NCBI GenBank assembly: GCA_022566015.1
Contig: JADFJT010000018.1
Span: 1-36,165, forward strand
Direction of reading: 5' to 3'
Source of the DNA: Pseudomonadota bacterium
Lineage (GTDB): Bacteria > Pseudomonadota > Gammaproteobacteria > GCA-001735895
Length of the DNA: 36,165 bases
Of this stretch, positions 7,779 through 16,266 are shown in pieces (position 1 is the stretch's first letter; every line of letters starts with the position of its first letter). The notes under the pieces were generated by a model, which was not told the DNA's origin, ran no database searches, and saw only the letters and a program-made list of their open reading frames with translations. A program made the position numbers and the translations under genes.

Positions 7779-8018
7779 ATGCAGCAGGTAGACTTAATTC
7801 AACTGATACCGAAAGTCTCAACAATATTTAACAGAGTAATACGCTTCTTTGGTAGCTCTCGACTTACAACCCCTCAGCCCGACCAGGGTCTAAGCAAAAT
7901 TGACTGGCCTGACTCCGACTCCAAACAACCTTACCGAGGGGATTATGAACAATCCATCAGTGGTGGGTATAACGAGGCGTTCATCGTCCAGTACTGGACC
8001 AGTTATCACCTCAATTAA
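7779..8018 (+). CDS. Small unknown protein divergent from LysR regulator
   Basis: The start is the ATG at 7779, preceded by AAAGGAG with 9-base spacing; an in-frame ATG at 7737 lacks a ribosome site. The product is 79 residues: a hydrophobic/amphipathic N-terminus (MQQVDLIQLIPKVSTIFNRV), then a polar Pro/Asp/Tyr-rich half ending YWTSYHLN. There is no signal peptide cleavage site or clear transmembrane helix, and I recognise no family. The strong Shine-Dalgarno and the divergent placement next to a LysR regulator make it a likely real, regulated gene. Confidence 0.6.
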   Translation: MQQVDLIQLIPKVSTIFNRVIRFFGSSRLTTPQPDQGLSKIDWPDSDSKQPYRGDYEQSISGGYNEAFIVQYWTSYHLN

Positions 8019-8100
8019 TGAAGTTACTCACACATGAAGTAGCGTAAAAGCGAGCGGATTTATTTAATATAAAATGGCAATTGAAAGTCCGCTATGGGCA

Positions 8101-8316
8101 GATACTGTTGAAAAACTCCAAATATTTCTAGACAGCAAAATTATTTACACCGTAACGACTTTAAAATTTTAATACACGGGGAGAGACATATAACTAACGA
8201 TCTCTTCCGACAGAGCTACTAGTGAGCTTACATACTAATTGCTATAAGAAGTGCAGAATGCTTTGGATTTCTGCAGGAAAACAGCTCTCTGTTTTTTCGA
8301 GTTTTTCAACAGTATC
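8101..8316. mobile_element. 216-bp MITE-like element with 18-bp terminal inverted repeats
   Basis: The left end GATACTGTTGAAAAACTC (8101-8118) and the right end GAGTTTTTCAACAGTATC (8299-8316) are perfect inverted repeats. They are flanked directly by GGCA at 8097-8100 and GGCA at 8317-8320, a 4-bp target duplication. The 180-bp interior carries no convincing gene. Ends of the type GAGTTTTTCAACAG are, as I recall, common among IS5/IS1182-like elements, so this is probably a non-autonomous derivative moved by such a transposase. An 89-codon open frame starting at 8222 runs out of the element and is not credible. Confidence 0.8.
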
Positions 8317-8510
8317 GGCACATTTCAGCCATTTGAATGACGAGTCAACCCAAAAATATAAAACCAATTCAATATTGCAGACCAGAGGTCAGGTCCAAGT
8401 TTTAGAATGTCTTGAAAAATTCAGGGAGCACAATACTCGAAGCTTTGCCCGAGGCAAGATTTCAGTATTGCGCCCCGGAATTGAAATTTAATCGGACGTG
8501 TCGAAGCTTT
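8317..8510. other. AT-rich intergenic DNA after the MITE
   Basis: Nothing supported is seen here. The plus open frame that covers it begins inside the MITE with GTG, lacks a ribosome site, and has low-complexity composition. Confidence 0.4.
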
Positions 8511-8930
8511 TCAGTCCACTTTGATCATCAAGGGTTTGCCGATCTCCCCTACCTGGAAGACCAGGATTTCAAGGTCATCAGATGAGCTTAAATTTTTGCC
8601 AACCATCGCAGTATTCATATCTTCGGGATACATTTCTCCCGCCTTAAAGGTTTTAGTTTCATCATCAAGGACCACCGTAAGCTCACCCTCCAACACGTAC
8701 ACAAATACAGGCCCAGGATGCATATGCTTGCCGCCAACATATCCAGGTGGGATCGCGAAGTGAACAACCATCATTTCTTTGCCCTCTGCGCCAGGCAGAG
8801 GAGCCTGGTGTAGTATCTTCTTTGTCACTTTTGGGACGTATTCTTGAGCACTTGCTGCTTGGAAATTGACTATTCCCGTTAATATGAACGATGCCAGTAC
8901 GGTTCTGATTATATAATTTGCTTTCATCAT
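8511..8930 (-). CDS. Secreted single-domain cupin protein
   Basis: Periplasmic small beta-barrel protein, 139 residues. Residues 1-28 are a Sec signal peptide ending ASA before QEY. The cupin motif 1 is GYVGGKHMHPGP, with His69 and His71 as likely metal ligands; the usual Glu a few residues later is replaced by hydrophobic residues, while VLEGELTVVL continues the fold. Motif 2 is weak. AAGGAGG lies right before an ATGATG pair, so either Met could start it. The metal and substrate are unknown; relatives include quercetinase-like and sensor cupins. It is a single gene with no operon partner. Confidence 0.85.
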   Translation of the reverse strand: MMKANYIIRTVLASFILTGIVNFQAASAQEYVPKVTKKILHQAPLPGAEGKEMMVVHFAIPPGYVGGKHMHPGPVFVYVLEGELTVVLDDETKTFKAGEMYPEDMNTAMVGKNLSSSDDLEILVFQVGEIGKPLMIKVD

Positions 8931-9294
8931 TTCGCCTCCTTTTCATTGAATCGGTAGCAACCAATATGCTCCCGATTTCGTCATTATGACCCTTCGCGGT
9001 GCTAGCCTCAATGTTAAGACCTATTAGGAGCTAGCAGTGGTTCAGTTTATCATAAAAGCACTGTTTTTTTTCTAATATGGGGATCTGTTTGGAGGGAGTA
9101 CTCCACGCTTGTATGAAGGTTTCTCATGAGCACCAGACGGCTTTTTGTGATCGTGTTTGGAATTTCAACCAAATTTCTAAATGACCGCAGTGGGTACAGT
9201 CCGGCCGCTGAAGATTATCATTCGAATGTCAGCTTTGACGCGAGGGCATTAGATAATTTTTGTTAACTTGACCTATACTTTTGATAGGATGCAG
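8931..9294. other. Intergenic region between cupin and nucleoside phosphorylase genes
   Basis: No gene found on either strand. It should hold the promoter of the cupin gene near 8960-9000 (minus) and the 3' end of the phosphorylase mRNA. A T8 tract lies around 9064-9071, but I could not find a convincing stem in front of it on either strand. Confidence 0.35.
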
Positions 9295-10095
9295 TTATCG
9301 AGCAGACATCCATTTGCTGCCTGTTAGTGAAATAATTCGAAGCGAGTCACGACTGCCAGCCGCCTCACCTTTTTCAAAATCACCTTTTATATTTGCCATT
9401 TGATTGGTGACATGGGCGAAACATACGACAGCTTGTGAGCGCATTTTCGAGAAAGCGTACAGCGCTGCAGACTCCATTTCTACTGCATCTATATTCAAGC
9501 TTTTAGCCTGATCAATTGCATGTTGCGTTTCACGGAATGGGGCGTCAGTAGTCCAGGTCGTACCACGGAAAACCGGTGTGTCGATTTCAGTGAACGTATC
9601 TCCCAACAGGGTTAGTAATGTTTCGTCAAGATACGAAAATTCAGAGGACGGTAGGTAATGATAGCTCGTGCCTTCGTCTCTCAATGCCTTTTCAATCAGT
9701 AAAAAAAAAGGCGGTTCCCGCTTATGAATGATCTGCCCCGATGAAGTTATACTGATGAGCAGTTCGCACCCAGAAACAAACAATTCTTCGGCTAGCAGGA
9801 CTGCATAAGGGGCTCCTACCGCACAGCCTATAATACCGTAAGTGACGCCGTCGAGCTCAAAGTCATACAAATTCGTGTGATAACAGGCCCAGTGTTCGTT
9901 AATCCTTGCGCAGTCTCGTCGAAGCAAGCTGTCAAGGATGTCGCCGTCAGGATCAAGCACGCAGATTTTAGGGACAACACCTCGCGCAATCGATTTCTGA
10001 CGACGCGCTTCTCTCAGTAAATTCTCTGGTAAAAATACCGAAGGCTGATCGTATGCCTTTTGATTTACGATAATCGACTTCTTTTCTGGACTCAT
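9295..10095 (-). CDS. Nucleoside phosphorylase family (PNP/UDP) protein
   Basis: Family members cleave the N-glycosidic bond of nucleosides with phosphate. The 266-residue protein has an N-terminal extension and then the phosphorylase fold: GIIGCAVGAPYAVLLAEEL with the phosphate-binding Gly-rich turn, and ISITSSGQI. Next come TTWTTDAPFRET (family 'TTDAPYRE' loop) and AVEMESAALYAF, the nucleoside-binding Glu-Met-Glu motif. It resembles uridine phosphorylase-like proteins of the DUF/PNP_UDP_1 group more than DeoD; the substrate is not resolved. The start has no Shine-Dalgarno but AT-rich TAATATATTAAT directly precedes ATG, so it may be leaderless. It stands alone on the minus strand. Confidence 0.85.
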   Translation of the reverse strand: MSPEKKSIIVNQKAYDQPSVFLPENLLREARRQKSIARGVVPKICVLDPDGDILDSLLRRDCARINEHWACYHTNLYDFELDGVTYGIIGCAVGAPYAVLLAEELFVSGCELLISITSSGQIIHKREPPFFLLIEKALRDEGTSYHYLPSSEFSYLDETLLTLLGDTFTEIDTPVFRGTTWTTDAPFRETQHAIDQAKSLNIDAVEMESAALYAFSKMRSQAVVCFAHVTNQMANIKGDFEKGEAAGSRDSLRIISLTGSKWMSAR

Positions 10096-10730
10096 ATTAA
10101 TATATTAGGTCAGCCAAAATCAAAGCAACACATTTCGCCAATCTGCAAATAAGGACAGTACTCATGCACCGTTGTCGCTTAACCGCATTATAATGGATCC
10201 GTGCCGATTTTCGTTAGTTTGAAGTACTGGGGGAAAAATTAGGAGTAGTTTGCTCCCGTCTCTGGTTCACAGCAAAGCATGCTGTAAACCTTTAAAATTT
10301 AAAGAGATAGGAGTAATCATTTACTACAGGCATGCTTGAACCTCATTTGCCGATAGCCCTGCACACCAGCTTCACAAGCCGGGATTTAGCTTTGTCGCGA
10401 TAGGATTCGTTCGGCGACCTGGTGGGCGAACTCCTCGTCGGGTCTCCCGGGCTTACGCCTTACGCCTGCTGATTAAGCTAGCCTGGCGATGGTATGGTTC
10501 GATTCTCCCGATTGCGTCAGAAAGAGTAGTGGTCAAATTTTGTGAAGGTCAAATTATCGATTTAAAATTTTCGCTGTTTATACCTTACGAGGCATATTTG
10601 TAGAGAGTGTCCCTTCACGATTCAGCGGTACATTCCTTACAGCCGAATCTTACTTTTTACAGGTCGAATCACCGACGCCGCTTTGGGAATTTCTGGAATA
10701 TCGAAAATTTTAAAACTTGTGGCCAGCCGA
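10096..10730. other. 635-bp region without recognisable gene
   Basis: Both strands are broken by stops. Visible are a 15-bp palindrome CTTTAAAATTTAAAG at 10290-10304 and two nearby copies of GGTCAAATT around 10530-10556. The stretch 10360-10520 has more codon-like composition and may be an eroded gene, but I could not assign it. Confidence 0.4.
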
Positions 10731-11795
10731 CTAATTCCCAAATTCCTCGCGGAGCAAACGAGAAGCCTCGGCCTCATATTTTAGCTTTTGATAAACCTCA
10801 TCCATTTCCACTTTGGCAGAAGAGCCGGGGGCAAATCCGCAATCAGGATTTAGATGAATGCGTTCTGGAGCTAAAAAAACCAATGCCTGCTTTACACGAG
10901 CCACAATCACCTCCGGCGTATCTACCTGGCCGGGGGTGCAGGAGACGCAACCAAGACCAATTTCAAAGTCTTCCCTTAGTTCCTTGAACACGGCCATATC
11001 CCCTGAACCGGGGGCCGTAAATTCCATGGTCAGGTGATGAACCTTCAGGTTGTTGAGCTGTTCAATGATGGGTCCGTACCCTCCCTCATGTTGCTTTTCG
11101 CCACGTACTCTGGCGCCCGCCCTTTTACAAAGATGGACAGCCAGCTTGATGCCGTCGATGCCGTCCACCATTTGGTTAACCATATCTACCGCAAAGTCGG
11201 ACGCTTTTTCAGGATTATCAAATGTCTTTCGTACCTCGGGATCTACAAATAAACACAGGTGGGGGTCGTCGATCTGAACGATGGTGGCCCCGGCTTTTTG
11301 TAGCAACTCCAGTTCCTTGCGCAGGATGGGTACGCAGTCGCGCACAAAGTCGTCCCGGTTGGGGTAGGCCCTGGAAGACACTTCTTTGTCCCACATGCGT
11401 TCTCCAAGCAAGGCCGGGGAGGGCAGTGTTGATTTAATCCCCTTGCGGGTGATCGATTTCAAAAAGGTGGCCTCCCGGGCGATAAAACCAGGTGTTTTTG
11501 GGGAAAGCTTCTCGGTAACCACCGTCCAGGGCCGACCATCGGCCGGGTTGATACTTTCTTCAAACCCATGGGCAAGTTCTGCGATGACCCCAATATACGA
11601 TTTTCGTCCCCATTCACCATCCGTAAGGATATCCAGGCCCGCATGCTCCTGCATGGCCACGTTATACCGAATCGCGGCTTCCATCTTTTCCTGATAATCC
11701 TCCGGCTCTTCCTCGGCCATGATGAGGTCCAGCACAAATTGAGGCCTGGGAATAGACCCAATGACACTGGCGGGGAATAGAGGCAGCTTGGACAT
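10731..11795 (-). CDS. MetE C-terminal-like (cobalamin-independent methionine synthase family) methyltransferase
   Basis: The 354-residue protein matches the catalytic half of MetE (UROD/MetE-like barrel) without the N-terminal folate domain. Zinc ligands of the family are in place: His221 and Cys223 (VHLCKRAG), Glu258 (TMEFT) and Cys319 (NPDCGFA). The N-terminal GSIPRP and ILTDGEWGR motifs also fit. Such short homologues transfer methyl groups between small thiols or other donors and acceptors; the actual pair is unknown. ATG 11795 is chosen for its CAGGAG at 8-base spacing. It is 54 bases downstream of the nucleotidyltransferase, likely co-transcribed, so the two may act in one pathway. Confidence 0.88.
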   Translation of the reverse strand: MSKLPLFPASVIGSIPRPQFVLDLIMAEEEPEDYQEKMEAAIRYNVAMQEHAGLDILTDGEWGRKSYIGVIAELAHGFEESINPADGRPWTVVTEKLSPKTPGFIAREATFLKSITRKGIKSTLPSPALLGERMWDKEVSSRAYPNRDDFVRDCVPILRKELELLQKAGATIVQIDDPHLCLFVDPEVRKTFDNPEKASDFAVDMVNQMVDGIDGIKLAVHLCKRAGARVRGEKQHEGGYGPIIEQLNNLKVHHLTMEFTAPGSGDMAVFKELREDFEIGLGCVSCTPGQVDTPEVIVARVKQALVFLAPERIHLNPDCGFAPGSSAKVEMDEVYQKLKYEAEASRLLREEFGN

Positions 11796-11849
11796 GGATT
11801 TACTCCTGTGAATTATTGATTTTGTAGGTCCCGCCACGCGACGAGACCC

Positions 11850-12602
11850 TTAACCTTTCCAATGTTCGTTGGCCCAGGCGAAATCCTGCTGGGTGTCTAT
11901 TTCTATGTAATCTCCGTGCGTCGGCACCATATGAAAAGGAATGTCTCGTTCGATCATTTCCTGAAAAATCAATATTTTGTAAGCTTTTTCAAATACCACC
12001 GCTTCACGCCAGGATTTACCGGAAAAGTTAGATAACACATCATGGTAAACCTCTTTAAGTTGCGCCGCACCCCTGGGGGTAAATTTGGCCACCCCGATAT
12101 ATTCACCCGAGGCCTGATCCGCAGGAATATCACGGTGAACCTTAACTACCCGATCTCCTTCAAATATCAGCGTCTCACCATCCGCTTCGGGGTGCTCGGT
12201 CCGCCCTATGTAGCGGGTTCGCCAGTTCGTATCCACACATAACACGATGTCCCCCGGATGAGCCAGCGCCTTTTGTACCACAGAAGCCTTAAATACTATG
12301 TCCGAGTAGGTACATATAAATCCACCGGCCATATGTTCTTCCGCATAGAAGAGCGAGGTTAAAATGTTGTTGTTGGCCCAGTTGTCGTTATGGCAGTAAA
12401 CAAAGTCGGGATAATGCTCTTTGAGTACTTCTATAAGATACCCTCCAATATACACCGGATTTCCAAGTCCAGCGCCCTGCAGGGCCTGCAGTATCCAGTC
12501 CAAAATTCGTTTACCTTTGATGGGCACAAAACATTTGGGTATGTCGTCCGTCATCTCTTTCAGGCGTCGACCGCGTCCCGCTCCAATGATAATAGGTAAC
12601 AT
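11850..12602 (-). CDS. Sugar-phosphate/phosphocholine-type nucleotidyltransferase
   Basis: Transfers an NMP from an NTP to a phosphorylated acceptor. The 250-residue protein begins with the nucleotide-binding signature IIIGAGRGRRLKEMTDDIPK (Gly-rich loop and Lys), then GKRILDWILQAL. The metal-site aspartate region is TYSDIVF, and HGDYIEIDTQQDFAWA comes near the end. This is the compact form seen in LicC-like CTP:phosphocholine and sugar-1-phosphate nucleotidyltransferases; the acceptor cannot be read from sequence. The start is firm because the signature begins immediately after Met. There is no Shine-Dalgarno; TGCTATAAT lies 7 bases before ATG. It is the first gene of an operon with the MetE-like gene. 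Confidence 0.88.
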   Translation of the reverse strand: MLPIIIGAGRGRRLKEMTDDIPKCFVPIKGKRILDWILQALQGAGLGNPVYIGGYLIEVLKEHYPDFVYCHNDNWANNNILTSLFYAEEHMAGGFICTYSDIVFKASVVQKALAHPGDIVLCVDTNWRTRYIGRTEHPEADGETLIFEGDRVVKVHRDIPADQASGEYIGVAKFTPRGAAQLKEVYHDVLSNFSGKSWREAVVFEKAYKILIFQEMIERDIPFHMVPTHGDYIEIDTQQDFAWANEHWKG

Positions 12603-12609
12603 GACTTGG

Positions 12610-12618
12610 ATTATAGCA
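12610..12618 (-). promoter_or_regulatory. Extended -10 promoter giving a leaderless mRNA
   Basis: On the minus strand TGCTATAAT (perfect extended -10) is followed by 7 bases and then the ATG of the nucleotidyltransferase. Transcription would start at or next to the A of ATG. No ribosome binding site fits between them and the -35 region is poor, as expected for an extended -10 promoter. Confidence 0.6.
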
Positions 12619-12839
12619 AGGGGGGCTTAGTACCCACAGCAGAAACTTATTTACACAATTTAAATTAGAAGTTCAACACCAAATCGGCGAAGTTCGGGCT
12701 TAAGTCCGGCTGGTCATTATTCGATGGCCTGGGGGCGTTTAGCTTGCCAGTATCTGAAATCACACGGAGTGCGCTGGTACGGCTATCCCAGGAATAGTGA
12801 TATTAAAGCCGAGCAAAAATCGACTTATCTCTACGAAAA

Positions 12840-13145
12840 TTATTGGACGGTGTATCGCTTCAATGCTGCCTGATCGAGAGTCACGCCTAGCCCGGGGCGA
12901 TCCGGCGGTCTGACGCCTCCGCCTTTCATGGCGAAGTCGTTCTCCTCTATCAGATCGTCCTCGATCCAGTTGAACAACGCCTGAGTGGGACGATCCATAG
13001 CGGCAAAAGCAACGCCCATATGACACATTGCCGCCCATGAAATGCCCAGCTCAAAACATGCCCGGAACCACAATTTTCGATTCTGCCCGTAAGCCTGCTC
13101 GCTTAGTGAGCGAACCTGTGCCATACCACCGGGATTGTGGGGCTC
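12840..13145 (-). pseudogene. Enolase-superfamily (mandelate racemase-like) gene, C-terminal fragment
   Basis: The frame from EPHNPGGMAQVRSLSEQ through ACFELGISWAAMCHMGVAFA to GVRPPDRPGLGVTLDQAALK matches the last third of enolase-superfamily dehydratases or racemases, including the closing 'PGLGVxLDxxAL' strand. The N-terminal domain and the metal-binding Asp/Glu/Glu and Lys residues are absent. Upstream sequence belongs to an oppositely oriented LysR fragment, so the gene was cut near 13145-13165. The open frame continues to 13241 only by chance, antisense to that fragment. Confidence 0.7.
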
Positions 13146-13164
13146 ACAAACGACGCCAGTGATT

Positions 13165-13377
13165 GGGCCATGTGAAGCTGGAATGGGACTTGCTGCACTT
13201 CCTACGTTTGCGGTTACTTCGGGTTGTTCAGACTTAGTCAATGTCTACGCGACACCGGAATTTCGGGAACATCACCTATGGGTGCTTACTCATCGGGATT
13301 TGACTCAATCCACACGGATTCGTATTACGACAGAATTTCTTTACCGTGAATTGAAACCGTTTTTTTCTAGTCATTGA
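13165..13377 (+). pseudogene. LysR regulator, C-terminal fragment
   Basis: Reads CEAGMGLAALPTFAVTSGC, then LVNVYATPEFREHHLWVLTH, RDL and TEFLYRELKPFF. This is the end of a LysR substrate-binding domain (AGxGLAxLP turn, LWVLTHxDL strand, terminal helix). No helix-turn-helix domain precedes it; within 20 bases the sequence changes to the enolase fragment on the other strand. An ATG at 13135 opens the frame but lies outside the conserved part. It is probably non-functional. Confidence 0.7.
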
Positions 13378-13621
13378 ATAGCATGGAATGTTTTTCTATC
13401 TTAGGTCGGCATGACAGGCGCATAGACAAACGTTTGACTGGAGATAGCATGCAGGTAACATAGTGAATATACTTCATACACGCTTCCCCGGATTATTTCA
13501 GCGTTAATCGAAAAATTAAATGTATCATTTCCAACTACCCACCGTTCCCGGGGATCGCCCCTGACAGGCTCTTCGCATGGGCCTCAAGCCCTCGTACCAT
13601 GCCCGAACCTGTTATTACTCA

Positions 13622-14389
13622 ATGCCTGAACTTGACTGGATTATTGCTAATGGCGCCGTACTGCTTGCCGCCGCTTTGCAGGCGGCCACCGGTGTCGGTC
13701 TTGGCCTGATCGTCGGCCCGGCTCTCATCCTGGTGATGGGTTCGAAATCCGCAATACAGGTGGCTATCATACTCAATTTGGGCCTGTCGATTCTGCTCTT
13801 ACCCGGAGAGACTAAAGAGATCCATTGGCCGTCCTTGAAAATCCTGGTTCTGGGGACCGTGATCGGCATGCCTGTGGGCCTGTTGCTCATCAGTATGCTG
13901 GATTTGACCGGTCTGAAATTATTTGCAGCCATTACGGTCAGTTTGTGTGGTGTCCAACTTATCCATAGCCGCTATAAACACAACACGACCGGCACCGTCC
14001 GGGAGGCCGGCGCCCTGACACTGCCAGGAGCCAGTTTTGCTTCGGGTATCATGGCCTCGAGTCTGGCTATGCCCGGGCCGGTGGCCATGTGGGCAATGGC
14101 CAGGAAAGGTGTCAAAGCACAACAGATCCGGGCCACCCTGCGCGGCCTGTTCGTCGTCTCCTACGCGCTCGCACTGCTTGCTCATGCCCTGCGCGGCATG
14201 GACTGGGGCCTGGTCATCGATGCCAGTGTCGACCTTGGCATAGCCCTGGTCGCCGGGACTGCCATTGGATTTTTTATAAAACGCCGATTGTCGGAGCGGC
14301 TGCTTAATAACCTGCTGCTTGGCCTGCTGTTGATTATGGGCCTGACCCTGTTCGCCAACAGCCTGATGGAGATACTTGGAGATGCTTGA
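13622..14389 (+). CDS. TauE/SafE-family membrane transporter (sulfite/anion exporter-like)
   Basis: Inner-membrane protein of 255 residues with about eight hydrophobic helices. The N-terminal repeat has NGAVLLAAALQAATGVGLGL with GPALILVMG; the second repeat has ASFASGIMASSLAMPGPVA, the duplicated glycine-rich signature of the family. Members export or import sulfite, sulfoacetate or other organosulfur anions, but substrates are rarely predictable. ATG 13622 (MPELDWII) is preferred over ATG 13577, whose extra residues look unlike a membrane protein start; neither has a clear Shine-Dalgarno. The GC content is visibly higher than in the flanking DNA. It converges with the FAD oxidase gene. Confidence 0.88.
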   Translation: MPELDWIIANGAVLLAAALQAATGVGLGLIVGPALILVMGSKSAIQVAIILNLGLSILLLPGETKEIHWPSLKILVLGTVIGMPVGLLLISMLDLTGLKLFAAITVSLCGVQLIHSRYKHNTTGTVREAGALTLPGASFASGIMASSLAMPGPVAMWAMARKGVKAQQIRATLRGLFVVSYALALLAHALRGMDWGLVIDASVDLGIALVAGTAIGFFIKRRLSERLLNNLLLGLLLIMGLTLFANSLMEILGDA

Positions 14390-14461
14390 CGCGACTTCAT
14401 CGATCCCAACGTTGAGGGAGTACCCATAGAGGTGTCGACTTTGCAGCGGTAACTCGGATAC

Positions 14462-15754
14462 CTAGCCGTGCCGACCAAGGCCAAACCGGTCTTTAATGCC
14501 GTACCAGCCTATGACGAAAGGCAGGAACCAGGGATTTCCATGGTAGAGCGGTCGTGTTTGAAACGGATAATTGGCAAACACAGTTTCCGCATCTTTTTCA
14601 CCTAGCAATGACAATGCCGCTTTCAGGCCCAACCAGTTGGCCCATACGACACCGGACCCGCAAAATCCCAGTGCATAATGAATGCCTTCGTGGACCAGGA
14701 CTTTCGGCAACAAATCAAATGTATAACCGGTATATCCCCACCAGCTGTGGGTCAGTCCGGTATCCTTTAATTCAGGAAATACCTGCAACAGCTGGGCGCG
14801 GAGGCTTTCCGTCTTTTTTACCGGATCATCGGTATCCGCACCTCGCCGACCACCGAATATGATGCATTGATCGTCCGGCGAAGGACGATAGTAATTGTAA
14901 AGATTAAGCGTATTGCCGAGCATTCGACGCCTCGGCATCAATCTGTTCATTTGCTCCGGTGCCAGGGCTTCGGTTGCAATAATCTGGCTGGGGATCGAGA
15001 TGATCCGGCGCTTCAACCAATGGATAAGACCGTCCGTATACCCGTTTGTCGCGACAATGATATTACCTGCGCGAGTTTGACCGCGGGATGTTGTCACCAC
15101 AAACCCTTCGTCGTCTCGGGCGATGGCAGTGACCCGCGTTTGACAAATCACCGAAACCCCCGCCTCAATGACACGATCCAATATACCCTGATGCAAAAGA
15201 CCCGGATGCAGTCCGGCAATGTCGGCCCGAACCTGGCCGCCCACATAGTGGTCGGTTCCCAGCTCTTTATGTTGATTTGCCCTGGAAACCATTTCGACAT
15301 CAAGGTCTAAATGCTTGTTTAGAAGATCCGCTTCACGTGCCAGTTTATCGTAGTCGCGCTGGCTGTTTGCACCCGTATAGCGACCCACCATTTTGAAACT
15401 ACAGTCTATATTTTCAGCCTCAATCATGGCTTCCAGATGATTGCGGGCGGCAATTCCTTCGGCGTAAAAGTCCATAGCCCGCTCAAGACCGAATTTTGCA
15501 ATCATGTCCGTGAATGAATATTTAATATTACCGCTGGCAATGCCTCCATTACGACTCGAAGCCCCTTCACCGGCGCGTTGCGAATCAAACACAACAACCG
15601 AACGCCCGGCGCGGGACAGGCGTAGTGCCGCCGATAATCCGGCGTAACCGGCACCGACGATACAGACGTCTGTCTTGTTCGGAACATCTATCAGCATCGC
15701 ATCGGGGCGCGGTGCTGCTTCCCACCAATAGGGCGTTAACTTCAATTCTGCCAT
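14462..15754 (-). CDS. FAD-dependent amine/D-amino-acid oxidase family protein (PuuB/OrdL-like)
   Basis: Oxidises an amine or amino acid C-N bond using FAD. The 430-residue protein has an N-terminal Rossmann motif DVCIVGAGYAGLSAALRL with FDSQRAGEGASSRNGG, the layout of gamma-glutamylputrescine oxidase and related DAO-family enzymes. IIVATNGYTD and the C-terminal YALGFCGSGVVWANWLG contact FAD in this family. Start ATG 15754 has AAAGG about 10 bases upstream. The substrate is unresolved; sarcosine-like or putrescine-derived compounds are possible. It is convergent with the TauE-like gene, so shared function is not implied. Confidence 0.88.
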   Translation of the reverse strand: MAELKLTPYWWEAAPRPDAMLIDVPNKTDVCIVGAGYAGLSAALRLSRAGRSVVVFDSQRAGEGASSRNGGIASGNIKYSFTDMIAKFGLERAMDFYAEGIAARNHLEAMIEAENIDCSFKMVGRYTGANSQRDYDKLAREADLLNKHLDLDVEMVSRANQHKELGTDHYVGGQVRADIAGLHPGLLHQGILDRVIEAGVSVICQTRVTAIARDDEGFVVTTSRGQTRAGNIIVATNGYTDGLIHWLKRRIISIPSQIIATEALAPEQMNRLMPRRRMLGNTLNLYNYYRPSPDDQCIIFGGRRGADTDDPVKKTESLRAQLLQVFPELKDTGLTHSWWGYTGYTFDLLPKVLVHEGIHYALGFCGSGVVWANWLGLKAALSLLGEKDAETVFANYPFQTRPLYHGNPWFLPFVIGWYGIKDRFGLGRHG

Positions 15755-16266
15755 GTCCTAATTGCCTTTCGTAAGTGTTGGTAAATCAGGTAACAATATA
15801 TGATAACCTTTTTCGAAGAGTGCGATGCACCGTCGGCTTTCAGGACCTGACTGGGAAGTAATAAAAAAGCGATATGTCAGGAATACTTATTTTTTGACCA
15901 TGCTCGAAAGATTGACTAAAATCCGTAAGGTCCGCGGCCGAATTGAGACGAGTTTCGCAGTGATCTGATCGGCGCGTATTAGAAACCACCATACAATTTT
16001 AGCCTGGCAACTGCAGCCTGGTGCCCAGGTCGCCGTTTTAAGGATAAGGTGAAGAATTGAAAAAGTTCCCAGTTCTAATTTGTCCCAAATGGAGGAGCCA
16101 ATATTTTGGTGCTAACCAGGCAATAATTCTCCTGTATTATCCTGTTTAACGGGGATATAGAAAGAGACGAGTTCGTGCCAAACTGTATCCTCCGCCAAAC
16201 ATAAATGTATCCGGGGAATCGCCTGGCAGTTTCACGGGAAAAGCCAATAGCAGTAAGAGGTATAAA
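15755..16266. other. 512-bp intergenic region between divergent oxidase and desulfurase genes
   Basis: Contains promoters for both flanking genes but no recognisable gene. Visible are a short hairpin CCTGG/CCAGG around 16016-16028 and several AT-rich hexamers upstream of 15754 on the minus strand. A small RNA cannot be excluded but nothing specific supports one. Confidence 0.35.

Noticed and set aside
8222-8491. 89-codon plus-strand open frame
   Set aside because: Starts with GTG inside the MITE-like element, has no ribosome site and no protein-like composition.
13145-13241. Upstream part of the enolase-like open frame as genuine coding sequence
   Set aside because: It is antisense to clear LysR C-terminal sequence, so the open frame there is fortuitous.
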